Positions 36,044 through 43,412 of a stretch of 51,333 bases of DNA are shown piece by piece. The stretch comes from Candidatus Saccharimonadales bacterium (lineage in GTDB: Bacteria; Patescibacteriota; Saccharimonadia; Saccharimonadales; DASZAF01). Each line of letters starts with the position of its first letter. The stretch's first letter is position 1. The stretch lies in contig DASZAF010000021.1 of assembly GCA_035945435.1 (NCBI GenBank), forward strand, positions 1 to 51,333, read 5' to 3'. The translations under genes and the position numbers were made by a program. The notes under the pieces were generated by a model. That model had not been told where the DNA came from. It did no database searches and worked only from the letters and a program-made list of their open reading frames with translations.

Positions 36044-36856
36044 ATGTACTCTGGAACAACACTACGAAACGCTTCTGGCAACATCGCCGGGACACATCAG
36101 AAGATTGACCGCAGCGCTCGGCAGATTCTTAGTACACTGTTACCAGGCGAGGTCTTTCCATCGATCCAACTTATCATTCACTTTGAAGGCAACAATGGGC
36201 CAGATGGCGTCAAACTTAAATCTCCAGCCCAAGATGAGCCCTGGCACTACTATGAGCCAAGCGGCAAGAACAATAAGCCATTCCTTGATCTGGTCAGACA
36301 CCACTACAAAAGTCTAGTTGAGCAGCTCCACGACAACGACATGGAGAGTGCCGCCTTTCAAGCCTCTTGGTTGGCTCATGCGCTTGTTGACGGCCTGACC
36401 CCGGCTCACCACTACCCGTACGAACAAGAGTTAATCAAGCTCCGCGGTGAAGGTATTGAGACGCGTACCAGCGTTAAGGACAAGCTATTTATAGGTGGTG
36501 AGTCGACTTTCGATACGCTAGCTCGAAACTGGAAGATGTGGGGTGCAAAAGGTTTAATGACGACTCATGGCTCGTTTGAGATCGGGGTAGCAATGATTAT
36601 CGCCGGCAGACGGTTTAAGCTGTTAGCAACCCCGACTGAAGAAGAGTTAAAGATTGCTAAGAAAAGAGGTATCGTTCCACTCTTTATTGACGCGGCCAAT
36701 GAGATTGACAGTCTCCAGATGTACCAGAACCACTACAGATTTGGCTGGAATGCAAAGCTGATTAAACAAGTGCGTCGGGATCTTATCCCTGTAATCGTCA
36801 AAATCGTTGTCATCGCCTGGTATCTTGCCATCTTGGAGAGCAAGCGTGCGACTTAA
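36044..36856 (+). CDS. Zinc-dependent phospholipase C/P1 nuclease-like protein
   Basis: A 270-residue protein with the look of the zinc-dependent phospholipase C/S1-P1 nuclease fold. It has IIHFEGNNGPDG and PWHYYEPSGKNNK early, and the metal-ligand helix AFQASWLAHALVDGLTPAHHYPY near residue 110, which matches the H-x3-D-x(n)-H pattern of the fold. It ends with a hydrophobic helix (LIPVIVKIVVIAWYLAIL) that may anchor it to the membrane. No signal peptide is evident, unlike secreted PLCs. Substrate (phospholipid, nucleic acid or other) unknown; activity is inferred from motif spacing only. It follows recG by 6 nt and its last 11 nt overlap rsmD. Confidence 0.75.
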   Translation: MYSGTTLRNASGNIAGTHQKIDRSARQILSTLLPGEVFPSIQLIIHFEGNNGPDGVKLKSPAQDEPWHYYEPSGKNNKPFLDLVRHHYKSLVEQLHDNDMESAAFQASWLAHALVDGLTPAHHYPYEQELIKLRGEGIETRTSVKDKLFIGGESTFDTLARNWKMWGAKGLMTTHGSFEIGVAMIIAGRRFKLLATPTEEELKIAKKRGIVPLFIDAANEIDSLQMYQNHYRFGWNAKLIKQVRRDLIPVIVKIVVIAWYLAILESKRAT

Positions 36857-37394
36857 GATCATCAGTGGCACACTCGGCGGACGATTCATCCAAGCTCCTT
36901 CTGGTCACGTTACTCACCCGATGAGTGAGCGGGCTAGAGGAGGCATGTTCAACTCACTCGGCAATCTTACCGGGAAGACATTACTTGATCCGTATGCCGG
37001 GAGTGGTGCGGTCAGCTTTGAGGCTATCAGCCGCGGAGCCGAATTTGCCATCATGATAGAACGTGATCGAAGAGCTCAAGAGACAATTCTTCGCAATATC
37101 GAGTCATTGGATGTTGCTGATAAGGTCAAACTCATTAAGGCCGATTGTCGAGCATGGAGCAGACGAAACGAGGATCAAACCTTCGATATTATCGTTCTTG
37201 AACAACCATACGGGGCGATTGACTTATCCACAGCTGGACTGCTCGTCAAACATTTAAAAAGCACAGGCATTATGATATTATCGCACCCAGGTAGGGAGTC
37301 ATCGTTGACCGTTAATGGAGTTGTTGTGGTGGACAAGATGCGTTACGGAGATGCGGCGTTGGCTTTCTACCGCAAAGAGCCCTCCAAAATCTGA
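36846..37394 (+). CDS. rsmD: RsmD-like 16S rRNA (guanine-N2) methyltransferase with altered catalytic motif
   Basis: RsmD-family methyltransferase, expected to make m2G966 of 16S rRNA (E. coli numbering). 182 residues, normal length. N-terminal RLKIISGTLGGRFIQAPSG, THPMSERARGGMFNSLG and the SAM loop LLDPYAGSGAVSFEAISRGAEFAIMIERD are clear. The catalytic motif IV, normally (D/N)PPY or (D/N)PPF, reads EQPY (FDIIVLEQPYGAI), so two conserved residues differ. Activity may be changed or lost. GTG 36846 is chosen for the preceding GGAG (36836-36839) and because the fold begins there. It overlaps the upstream gene by 11 nt, and a terminator covers its stop codon. Confidence 0.85.
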   Translation: MRLKIISGTLGGRFIQAPSGHVTHPMSERARGGMFNSLGNLTGKTLLDPYAGSGAVSFEAISRGAEFAIMIERDRRAQETILRNIESLDVADKVKLIKADCRAWSRRNEDQTFDIIVLEQPYGAIDLSTAGLLVKHLKSTGIMILSHPGRESSLTVNGVVVVDKMRYGDAALAFYRKEPSKI

Positions 37395-37407
37395 GGTGCT
37401 CTTTTTT
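37376..37407 (+). terminator. Intrinsic terminator of the recG-rsmD operon
   Basis: AGAGC-CCTC pairs with GAGG-t-GCTCT (9 pairs, one bulge), 8-nt loop, then TTTTTT at 37402-37407. The rsmD stop codon lies partly in the loop. Confidence 0.8.
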
Positions 37408-37447
37408 CTGTTGTAATTTCAGCATTTTTGCTAACTGAGTATCGAAG

Positions 37448-37453
37448 TATAAT
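37448..37453 (+). promoter_or_regulatory. -10 box of tRNA-Leu
   Basis: TATAAT, 18 nt before the mature tRNA 5' end. No clear -35. Confidence 0.45.
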
Positions 37454-37471
37454 GTGGCGCAGACCATCTTC

Positions 37472-37557
37472 GCGCGGGTGGTGGAATTGGTATACACGCG
37501 ACACTTAAAATGTCGTGCCCAAAAGGCTTGTGGGTTCGAGTCCCACCCCGCGCACCA
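37472..37557 (+). tRNA. tRNA-Leu (anticodon UAA)
   Basis: The acceptor stem GCGCGGG (37472-37478) pairs with CCCGCGC (37547-37553). Discriminator A and an encoded CCA follow (37554-37557). The anticodon stem is CGACA/TGTCG with loop CTTAAAA, so the anticodon is TAA at 37506-37508. A long variable arm (TGCCCAAAAGGCTT) and a GGTTCGAGTCC T-arm confirm a class II tRNA. It decodes UUA, and UUG by wobble. Confidence 0.97.
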
Positions 37558-37580
37558 TATTTCATCAGTGAGTTCAGATT

Positions 37581-38087
37581 ATGCTAGGTATTACAATTGA
37601 ACGACGCAAAGATATCGGCGAGCAATGGCAGCCAACGCGCTTTCGCAGACACGAGGTACGTCACCCAGTTGGCTACGGGGTAACGATGGCATTGATTTTT
37701 GCCGGTGCACTCACCGGTGCTTTCTTGAGTGGGGGGCCGAGCAGTCGCCCCTCACTCGAAACAGTCGTTGAATCGGGCACAGTAAGTTGCGGTGCTCAGC
37801 AGCTTGCTGGTATATACGCAGTGGGCAAGTTCGTCCACCTAGACGAGAGAGACGGTGGTAGAATAGGACTCTTCCAGTTCCCCGTGACCACTCCGACAAG
37901 CGTACACCAGCGCAACGTCATAGCGCGAATAGGCTGTTTCAGAGCAGGTGGAGGTCGCTGGGGTATAACCGATCAGATCAGTCTGCCGTTGACAACCCAA
38001 AGCTTAAGCCTTGTCTGTGATGAAGATAGGTCAGCCCCGCGGATCGCCCAGAGACCTGGCAGTTGCCAGGAGAGTCTGGCCGCCTGA
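37581..38087 (+). CDS. Hypothetical single-pass membrane or secreted protein with four Cys
   Basis: A 168-residue protein with no family I recognise. A basic N-terminal stretch (ERRKDIGEQWQPTRFRRHEVRH) precedes one membrane helix (GYGVTMALIFAGALTGAFL). The outer part has four cysteines spaced through it (SCGAQQ, IGCFRAG, LVCDED, GSCQES), suggesting two disulfides. The ATG at 37581 has no obvious Shine-Dalgarno, so both start and expression are less certain than for its neighbours. The 3' end contains a strong inverted repeat. Lies between tRNA-Leu and hisS. Confidence 0.6.
   Translation: MLGITIERRKDIGEQWQPTRFRRHEVRHPVGYGVTMALIFAGALTGAFLSGGPSSRPSLETVVESGTVSCGAQQLAGIYAVGKFVHLDERDGGRIGLFQFPVTTPTSVHQRNVIARIGCFRAGGGRWGITDQISLPLTTQSLSLVCDEDRSAPRIAQRPGSCQESLAA
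38048..38079. repeat. Strong inverted repeat at the end of a hypothetical gene
   Basis: Inner arms CCTGGCA-GT-TGCCAGG (38055-38070) are perfect, and outer arms CCAGA/TCTGG (38048-38052 and 38075-38079) continue the pairing. There is no U-tract. It may be an RNA hairpin or a protein-binding site. Confidence 0.45.
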
Positions 38088-38115
38088 TCACCGCAGACAA
38101 ATCTCAAGACTATAG

Positions 38116-38121
38116 TATAAT
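38116..38121 (+). promoter_or_regulatory. Possible -10 box for a long hisS leader
   Basis: TATAAT about 170 nt before hisS. The intervening ~165 nt hold a short frame ending at 38248 (38120 onward, basic, Trp-rich) and a palindrome GTATGG-TG-CCATAC (38225-38238). I see no T-box motif, so leader function is unproven. Confidence 0.3.
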
Positions 38122-38290
38122 GTTCAACAGATTGAAGAACGTATTTATGATGCCTGCCGCAACCACCATTTACAGACGTCGCAACCCTTACATGAGAAGG
38201 CTCAAAGCCATGTGGGTCGTTAGTGTATGGTGCCATACCGAGTTATAGAATCAAACCTTCATATCATCTATTAAGTGAGCATTAACAACT

Positions 38291-39601
38291 ATGGCAGCAC
38301 TATCTACACAACCATACAAAGGCACTCGGGACTTCTACCCCGAGGACATGCGCATTCAAAACTACGTATACGACACTTGGCGCAAAGTCTCTGAAAGCTT
38401 CGGCTATGAAGAGTATGATGCGCCACTCATAGAACCGATCGAGCTCTATACCGCTAAGTCGGGACAGGAGATCGTCAACGAACAGACCTATACTTTTACG
38501 GACCGCGGCGGACGGCAGGTCTGCATCAGGCCTGAGATGACCCCGACAGTCAGCCGTATGGTGGCCGGTCGGCGCCAAGACTTAGCTTTCCCAATCCGTT
38601 GGTACTCGATTCCCAACCTCTGGCGCTACGAACGACCCCAGAAAGGGCGGCTGCGTGAGCACTGGCAACTTAATGTTGACTTGTTCGGCGTTGATACGGT
38701 TGATGCCGAGTTAGAGATCATCTCGGTAGCCGATCGCTTGATGCAGGCATTTGGCGCGACACGTAAGATGTACACCATCAAGATTAATAGTCGCCTGCTT
38801 GTAAACACAATGATGGGGAGCTATCTTGGGCTCGATGTCATTCAATCACAGCTGATGATCAAGCTGTTCGACCGCAAGGATAAGATTGATATCAACGAGT
38901 TCAGCCGCCAGGCAGCTGAGATCTTTGACGACCAGCAGCGGAGTGAGGGACTACGCAAAATAGCTGCACTCCTGAGTGCTACAACCATGGCGGAACTACC
39001 GAAGGAGCTCCAAGAGACAACGGCTATGCAGGAGGTCCAGACGCTCTTCAGCCTACTTCGTGAACATGGGATCACGAATGCCACATTCGATATCACTCTC
39101 ATGCGCGGCTTTGACTACTATACTGATATTGTCTTTGAGGTCTACGATATTGACCCAGAAAACAGCCGGTCCCTGTTCGGTGGTGGTCGCTACGACGGCC
39201 TTGTCGGTCTGTTCGGTGTTGAACCAGTTCCGGTGGTTGGTTTTGGTAAAGGGGACGTCACGATTCTCGACTTCCTCAAAACCCACAAACTACTCCCTAA
39301 GCTCCCATCATCCACTGAAATCTACATGATCGTTCTTGGAGATGTCATGAAAGAAGCTCAGGCAGTCGCCAAGCAGCTTCGTGAAGAGGACGTCAATGTA
39401 GCCGTCGATATAACCAGACGCAAACTCGATAAACAGATAAAGACAGCCGTTAAGCAACAGATCCCATACATTCTCTTTATCGGTAAACAGGAGCTTGAGG
39501 ATGAGCTCTTTACTCTTAAGCACGTTGCTACGGGCGAAGAAGAGAAAGTGGCGCTTGAGCGAGTAGTCAGCAGCGTTAAGGACTACCGGACTGACGAATA
39601 G
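38291..39601 (+). CDS. hisS: Histidyl-tRNA synthetase
   Basis: Class II synthetase charging tRNA-His. 436 residues. Motif 1 lies in the N-terminal region (PYKGTRDFYPEDM). Motif 2 is RWYSIPNLWRYERPQKGRLREHWQ. The histidine-specific motifs are RGFDYYTDIVFEVY and the preceding strand. Motif 3 is near VPVVGFGKGDVTIL, and GGGRYDGLVGLFG is typical. The last ~95 residues form the anticodon-binding alpha/beta domain (IYMIVLGDVMKEAQAVAKQLR onward). No good Shine-Dalgarno precedes the ATG. Confidence 0.96.
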   Translation: MAALSTQPYKGTRDFYPEDMRIQNYVYDTWRKVSESFGYEEYDAPLIEPIELYTAKSGQEIVNEQTYTFTDRGGRQVCIRPEMTPTVSRMVAGRRQDLAFPIRWYSIPNLWRYERPQKGRLREHWQLNVDLFGVDTVDAELEIISVADRLMQAFGATRKMYTIKINSRLLVNTMMGSYLGLDVIQSQLMIKLFDRKDKIDINEFSRQAAEIFDDQQRSEGLRKIAALLSATTMAELPKELQETTAMQEVQTLFSLLREHGITNATFDITLMRGFDYYTDIVFEVYDIDPENSRSLFGGGRYDGLVGLFGVEPVPVVGFGKGDVTILDFLKTHKLLPKLPSSTEIYMIVLGDVMKEAQAVAKQLREEDVNVAVDITRRKLDKQIKTAVKQQIPYILFIGKQELEDELFTLKHVATGEEEKVALERVVSSVKDYRTDE

Positions 39602-39629
39602 TTAGTTTTGGAAAAGGGCAAGGTGAAGC

Positions 39630-39635
39630 TATACT
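39630..39635 (+). promoter_or_regulatory. -10 box, near-leaderless tig
   Basis: TATACT, 9 nt before the tig ATG; no Shine-Dalgarno between them. Confidence 0.4.
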
Positions 39636-39644
39636 AGGCAAGAT

Positions 39645-40988
39645 ATGAAATACACGGTTACAAAACTCTCCCCAACTATGATCAAAGTGGCAGTCGAGCT
39701 CGACGCCAAAGAGATCAGCCCAGTCAAAGATGCCACCCTTAAGTCCGCCACTTCTACAATGAAGATACCCGGCTTCAGACCCGGCAAGATCCCAGCGAAA
39801 GTGGCCGAACAGCATATTAATAGAGCCACCTTTGATGCGCAAGTTGCTGAAGCCGCAGTCCAAAAATACTACACACCGGCTATGGTGGAGTCGAAAGCTC
39901 GCCCACTAGCACAACCGAAGGTAGAAGTGACAAAGTTCGAGCCATACAAGCTCTTAAACTTCACCATAGAAGTTGAAGTTGTCCCTGACATCACACTTCC
40001 CGACTACCGAAAGATAAGAAAAGAAGTACCGAAAGTAACCGTCAAACAGGCTGACGTCGATGAAGTTATCGAGCGTCTACGTACTCAGCTCGCGGAAAAA
40101 GAAGAGGTCAAACGAGCGGCTAAAGACGGGGATGAGGTGACCATCGATTTCAGCGGCACGGACATCGCCGGTGCCCCTGTCAGTGGAGCGAGCGGAACAG
40201 ACTATCCGCTGAAGCTGGGCTCGCATACGTTTATCCCAGGTTTTGAAGAAGCGCTAGTCGGTCTTAAAGTTGGCGACCAGAAAGAGTTCACTCTCACGTT
40301 TCCTAAAGATTATGGTGTAGCCGCTTTGGCTGGTCAGAACGTCACATTTTCTGTGACTGTCAAAAAAGTAACAGCCATGAAACTGGCCGATGCCAACGAT
40401 GAATTTGCTAAGAAAGTTGGCCAGTTCAAGACCATCAAAGAACTCAAAGATGACATCAAGAAAGAGTTGCATGACCAGCGCGAGGAGGAGGCTCGCAACA
40501 AGCTCAAGAGCGATCTGATCGAAGAGATTGTCTCCAAGAGCAAGGTGCCGCTTCCAGCAACACTCATCTCTGAACAGGAGGCAACCGTTCGTCATGACGT
40601 ATTACAGAACCTGACATACCGCGGACAGACCCTGAATGATTACCTGGCCCAAACAAAACAGACCGAAGACCAATGGATGCAGAGCGAGATCCATGGTCAA
40701 GCAGAAAAACGGGTCGTCACCGGGCTGGTCCTGGCCAAGCTTGCCAAGGATGAGGAAATCGATGTCTCCCAGGAAGAGCTTGCAGCCGAGATTGAAACAA
40801 TTAAACAGAGATATACAGATCCCCAAATGCGCGCCCAATTAGATACTGAGGATGCCAAGCGCCAGGTTCTCAATCAGATCGTTACCACCAAGACGCTTAA
40901 CAAGCTCTACGATCTGGCCACAGGTGCTGCGCAAACCAAGAAGCCTACAACTAAGACAGCGAAGAAAAAGAGTCCAGCCAAGAAATAG
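39645..40988 (+). CDS. tig: Trigger factor
   Basis: Ribosome-associated chaperone with prolyl isomerase activity. 447 residues. The ribosome-binding signature GFRPGKIP lies near residue 44. The FKBP domain includes DGDEVTIDFSGTDIAGAP and LGSHTFIPGFEEALVGLKVGDQKEFTLTFP. The C-terminal helical substrate cradle runs from about residue 250 and ends in a Lys/Thr/Ala-rich tail (KKPTTKTAKKKSPAKK). That tail is more basic than usual and could help ribosome or RNA contact. The clpP gene follows within 650 nt in the same direction but with a reverse gene between, so the classic tig-clpP-clpX operon is broken up here. Confidence 0.96.
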   Translation: MKYTVTKLSPTMIKVAVELDAKEISPVKDATLKSATSTMKIPGFRPGKIPAKVAEQHINRATFDAQVAEAAVQKYYTPAMVESKARPLAQPKVEVTKFEPYKLLNFTIEVEVVPDITLPDYRKIRKEVPKVTVKQADVDEVIERLRTQLAEKEEVKRAAKDGDEVTIDFSGTDIAGAPVSGASGTDYPLKLGSHTFIPGFEEALVGLKVGDQKEFTLTFPKDYGVAALAGQNVTFSVTVKKVTAMKLADANDEFAKKVGQFKTIKELKDDIKKELHDQREEEARNKLKSDLIEEIVSKSKVPLPATLISEQEATVRHDVLQNLTYRGQTLNDYLAQTKQTEDQWMQSEIHGQAEKRVVTGLVLAKLAKDEEIDVSQEELAAEIETIKQRYTDPQMRAQLDTEDAKRQVLNQIVTTKTLNKLYDLATGAAQTKKPTTKTAKKKSPAKK

Positions 40989-41001
40989 CCGTTCAGGCTT
41001 G

Positions 41002-41520
41002 CTAGCCGTGCGACGGAGGACGAGGTGTGCCTCTATCGTGCTTGCGATCCGGTGGTGCTTCGAGGGAACGAACGATATGTCTATCTGGATGATCTGCGAA
41101 CCTGTCGAGCAGGAACCTCCGAGCCCCTCGTCTTCTAGCATCTCGTATCGACCAGATACCACCAAACTCAAGTACCGCAAAGACACCAAGCTCGATGACA
41201 CCCGTGTCGGTTTGGTGATTAGAACGACCGTAAAGTTCGCTCGATAGGCGTGCTTGTTGTCGAGTCGAAAACGGAGCACGATAGGTGTGGCCGCCAACTG
41301 TTACGGGCGGGCTGTCACTACTCATATTCGATGCAGCTTCGTATGAAGTCTGTTGGGCAATAAAACTGGTACCCGCTTCAAACGCCGAGGTAAAGCCGGC
41401 GATAATGGCAATACCTGCTAGGGCAGTTCTGACTGGCGCACGTGAGACGTACTCAAACGGGAATGCGCTCTCCATGAAAGAGGCAACTCGTCTGAGGCCG
41501 GTCTTTCTGGCTCTATACAT
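41002..41520 (-). CDS. Hypothetical two-helix membrane protein
   Basis: A 172-residue protein not matching a family I know. A basic N-terminus (MYRARKTGLRR) leads to helix 1 (VRTALAGIAIIAGFTSAFEAG). A ~55-residue polar loop follows, then helix 2 (GVIELGVFAVLEFGGIWSI) and a strongly basic Arg/His-rich C-terminus. Both ends are predicted inside and the loop outside. It has an excellent leaderless promoter on the reverse strand, which supports expression. Inserted between tig and clpP. Confidence 0.7.
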   Translation of the reverse strand: MYRARKTGLRRVASFMESAFPFEYVSRAPVRTALAGIAIIAGFTSAFEAGTSFIAQQTSYEAASNMSSDSPPVTVGGHTYRAPFSTRQQARLSSELYGRSNHQTDTGVIELGVFAVLEFGGIWSIRDARRRGARRFLLDRFADHPDRHIVRSLEAPPDRKHDRGTPRPPSHG

Positions 41521-41526
41521 AAAATT

Positions 41527-41555
41527 ATTTTATAATATGATATAACCTCTGTCAA
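41527..41555 (-). promoter_or_regulatory. Consensus promoter, leaderless small membrane gene
   Basis: Reverse strand: TTGACA (41555-41550), 17 nt, TAAAAT (41532-41527), then 6 nt to the ATG at 41520. The clearest leaderless promoter in the window. Confidence 0.7.
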
Positions 41556-41576
41556 CGCAGGCAGGATCATCACGAT

Positions 41577-41603
41577 TTAGCACTCTTGACTGACGAGTGC
41601 TAA
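41577..41603 (+). promoter_or_regulatory. CIRCE operator (perfect) upstream of clpP
   Basis: TTAGCACTC-N9-GAGTGCTAA, an exact match to the HrcA consensus, with spacer TTGACTGAC. Confidence 0.93.
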
Positions 41604-41614
41604 AGCCTTACTAT
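41586..41614 (+). promoter_or_regulatory. clpP promoter, leaderless, CIRCE-embedded
   Basis: TTGACT (41586-41591) inside the CIRCE spacer, 17 nt, TACTAT (41609-41614), then 8 nt to the ATG at 41623. No Shine-Dalgarno. Confidence 0.7.
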
Positions 41615-41622
41615 AGTTGTAT

Positions 41623-42222
41623 ATGACAGACGTATCAAACAGCATTCTCGTACCTACGGTTATCGAAAAGACCCATATGGGGGAACGTGCCTACGACATA
41701 TATTCACGGCTTCTTAAGGACCGAATCATCTTCTTGGGAACAGAGGTTAACTCAACAACCGCCAACCTTATAATCGCTCAGTTACTCTTCCTCCAAGCAG
41801 AGGATGCAAAGAAGGACATCTTCTTCTATATCAACAGCCCCGGTGGTGTTGTCTACGACTGTCTTGCTATCTACGACACCATGAACTACATCAAGCCTGA
41901 CGTACAGACAATCTGCACCGGCATGGCAGCCAGCGCCGCAGCCATCCTGCTTGCCTCAGGTAAGAAAGGTAAGCGTTTCGCTCTGCCGCACAGCAAAATC
42001 ATGATTCACCAGCCACATGGCGGCACTCAAGGTAAGATCACCGATCAGGAGATCGATCTCAGAGAAGCTCTAAACCTGAAAGCTCTCATTGAAGGGATCA
42101 TGGTCAAAAATACCGGCCAGAAACAGTCGAGGCTTCATGAAGATATGGAACGAGACTTCTACATGACGGCTGATGAAGCCAAAAAGTATGGCATCGTTGA
42201 CGATGTCATTGAGCACGCCTAA
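41623..42222 (+). CDS. clpP: ATP-dependent Clp protease proteolytic subunit
   Basis: ClpP serine protease, the chamber that degrades proteins unfolded by ClpC or ClpX. 199 residues. Catalytic Ser104 is in [13 protein letters not shown], His129 in [10 protein letters not shown], and the Asp (about 178) in MERDFYM. The family signature [21 protein letters not shown] precedes them. ATG 41623 is preferred over the in-frame TTG at 41617 because the -10 ends at 41614 and the first base would be near 41622. The gene is HrcA/CIRCE controlled, matching clpC. clpX is not in the window. Confidence 0.97.
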   Translation: MTDVSNSILVPTVIEKTHMGERAYDIYSRLLKDRIIFLGTEVNSTTANLIIAQLLFLQAEDAKKDIFFYINSPGGVVYDCLAIYDTMNYIKPDVQTICTGMAASAAAILLASGKKGKRFALPHSKIMIHQPHGGTQGKITDQEIDLREALNLKALIEGIMVKNTGQKQSRLHEDMERDFYMTADEAKKYGIVDDVIEHA

Positions 42223-42248
42223 GAGAGGAGGAGTGCGACGGTAACAGT

Positions 42249-42818
42249 TTAAGCAGCTTGTACTGTTTCTGCAGGACGTAGATGCGCAATTGTCACTGTG
42301 ATACCCTCGCCGCTCTCTGGATGTGCAGTGTCACGCTCGATTGACAGTTCGTCACGTCCATTGATGCGTCCATCGTAAACGAGTGCGTAGTGGTCGGAGT
42401 CAAAAGTAACCCGTGTTCTCTCTTCAGGCCTGCTACTTCCTTGCGCAAACGGGTCGACGTGCAATACGTCCCCATCAGAACCCACGACGACATACTGGCC
42501 ATCAGGAGCGCGTGCAATGTAGCGTCTAGATTGCTCCGCATCCCCTTCCGATGGTCCAGTGAGGACTGCTAACACATCTGCTTCATAGCCTTCCTCGCCT
42601 TCTGGTATGAATAGATGTGTAATCGGAACACGCTCTGACATATTAGTATACGTACGAACGCCAAGCTCGGCTGTCACTGGCTCCGTGGCTACCTCATGTT
42701 GTCCGCCGATACGCACTGCCGAACCGCCCACATACGCCTGAAGCCCGGCTTGCGATGAGGATCTAGTATGTGGTTCCTCAACGCCATCTGTGGCTGCATT
42801 CTCTTGATCGTTTGACAT
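42249..42818 (-). CDS. Hypothetical acidic soluble protein
   Basis: About 189 residues (194 if the upstream GTG at 42833 is used). Acidic, no membrane segment and no family I recognise. The first ~50 residues look disordered (SNDQENAATDGVEEPHTRSSS). The rest may form beta strands (RYIARAPDGQYVVVGSDGDVLHV, HYALVYDGRINGRDELS, GITVTIAHLRP). The start is uncertain because no Shine-Dalgarno or clearly placed -10 supports either codon. Convergent to clpP with a 26-nt gap, and divergent from the next small membrane gene. Confidence 0.6.
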   Translation of the reverse strand: MSNDQENAATDGVEEPHTRSSSQAGLQAYVGGSAVRIGGQHEVATEPVTAELGVRTYTNMSERVPITHLFIPEGEEGYEADVLAVLTGPSEGDAEQSRRYIARAPDGQYVVVGSDGDVLHVDPFAQGSSRPEERTRVTFDSDHYALVYDGRINGRDELSIERDTAHPESGEGITVTIAHLRPAETVQAA

Positions 42819-42889
42819 ATTTTTGTTTTCCACTTATTCATAATCAGTATGTCACACCGCCCCAGACTTAGTCTATATTGTTTTTAGTG

Positions 42890-42895
42890 TATAAT
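42890..42895 (+). promoter_or_regulatory. -10 box upstream of a small membrane gene
   Basis: TATAAT with a weak -35. Just downstream is an inverted repeat TTGAC-N5-GTCAA (42895-42909) whose right arm, read in reverse, is a TTGACA-like -35 for the opposite gene. This could link the two divergent genes. Confidence 0.35.
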
Positions 42896-42920
42896 TGACG
42901 TACTGTCAACCTAATGATTT

Positions 42921-43412
42921 GTGAGTAAGGCCATGAAGCTGCCTGAGTTTGACATCCCCCTAACCAATCCCCGAGTTAACTGGGCCGTTGCGACTATTAC
43001 AGCCGGGATTATTGCGTTCGGGTTCTTTCACGCATCCTCCGAGCAAAATGCCCAAGCCCTTCGAGACACGGGATATGTTGCGATGGATACGGGTGGCGCA
43101 CAGAGTGGCGATAGCCAGCTAGGTCAACTTCGCTCACGAGCCGAACATGCCGCTGAGTCGGGTGATTACCGTCGAGCCTATGACATCATGTCTCGAGCTA
43201 CAGGGATCGCTATCTCCGCATTGGGCTCCGAATCGAACACTGCCGCAGATGCTTCGGCGGCCGTTAGTGCCGAAAACGCATCAAAAGAAGATACAGACGT
43301 CGTATGGATTGCGACTGCCAGTGGTCTGTTCTCGCTCGCCATGGAAGGTCTCGTCTGGACACCCGGCTACCGAGAAGCTGCTGAGCGCCGCAAAAGACGG
43401 CGCAGTCGTTAG
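42921..43412 (+). CDS. Hypothetical two-helix membrane protein
   Basis: 163 residues from GTG 42921; ATG 42933 is an alternative start. A helix near the N-terminus (WAVATITAGIIAFGFFHAS) is followed by a ~90-residue Ala/Ser-rich outer loop. That loop has a helical stretch (LRSRAEHAAESGDYRRAYDIMSRA) resembling a TPR-like hairpin. A second helix (VVWIATASGLFSLAMEGLVW) and a basic tail RRKRRRSR follow. Same topology as the protein at 41002-41520. No family recognised. Its end overlaps the convergent downstream gene by 4 nt. Confidence 0.6.
   Translation: MSKAMKLPEFDIPLTNPRVNWAVATITAGIIAFGFFHASSEQNAQALRDTGYVAMDTGGAQSGDSQLGQLRSRAEHAAESGDYRRAYDIMSRATGIAISALGSESNTAADASAAVSAENASKEDTDVVWIATASGLFSLAMEGLVWTPGYREAAERRKRRRSR

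Noticed and set aside
38122-38290. T-box or His-attenuation leader before hisS
   Set aside because: There is no AGGGTGGNACCGCG-like T-box core and no run of His codons. The 43-codon frame ending at 38248 has a single His and its first ATG overlaps the -10.
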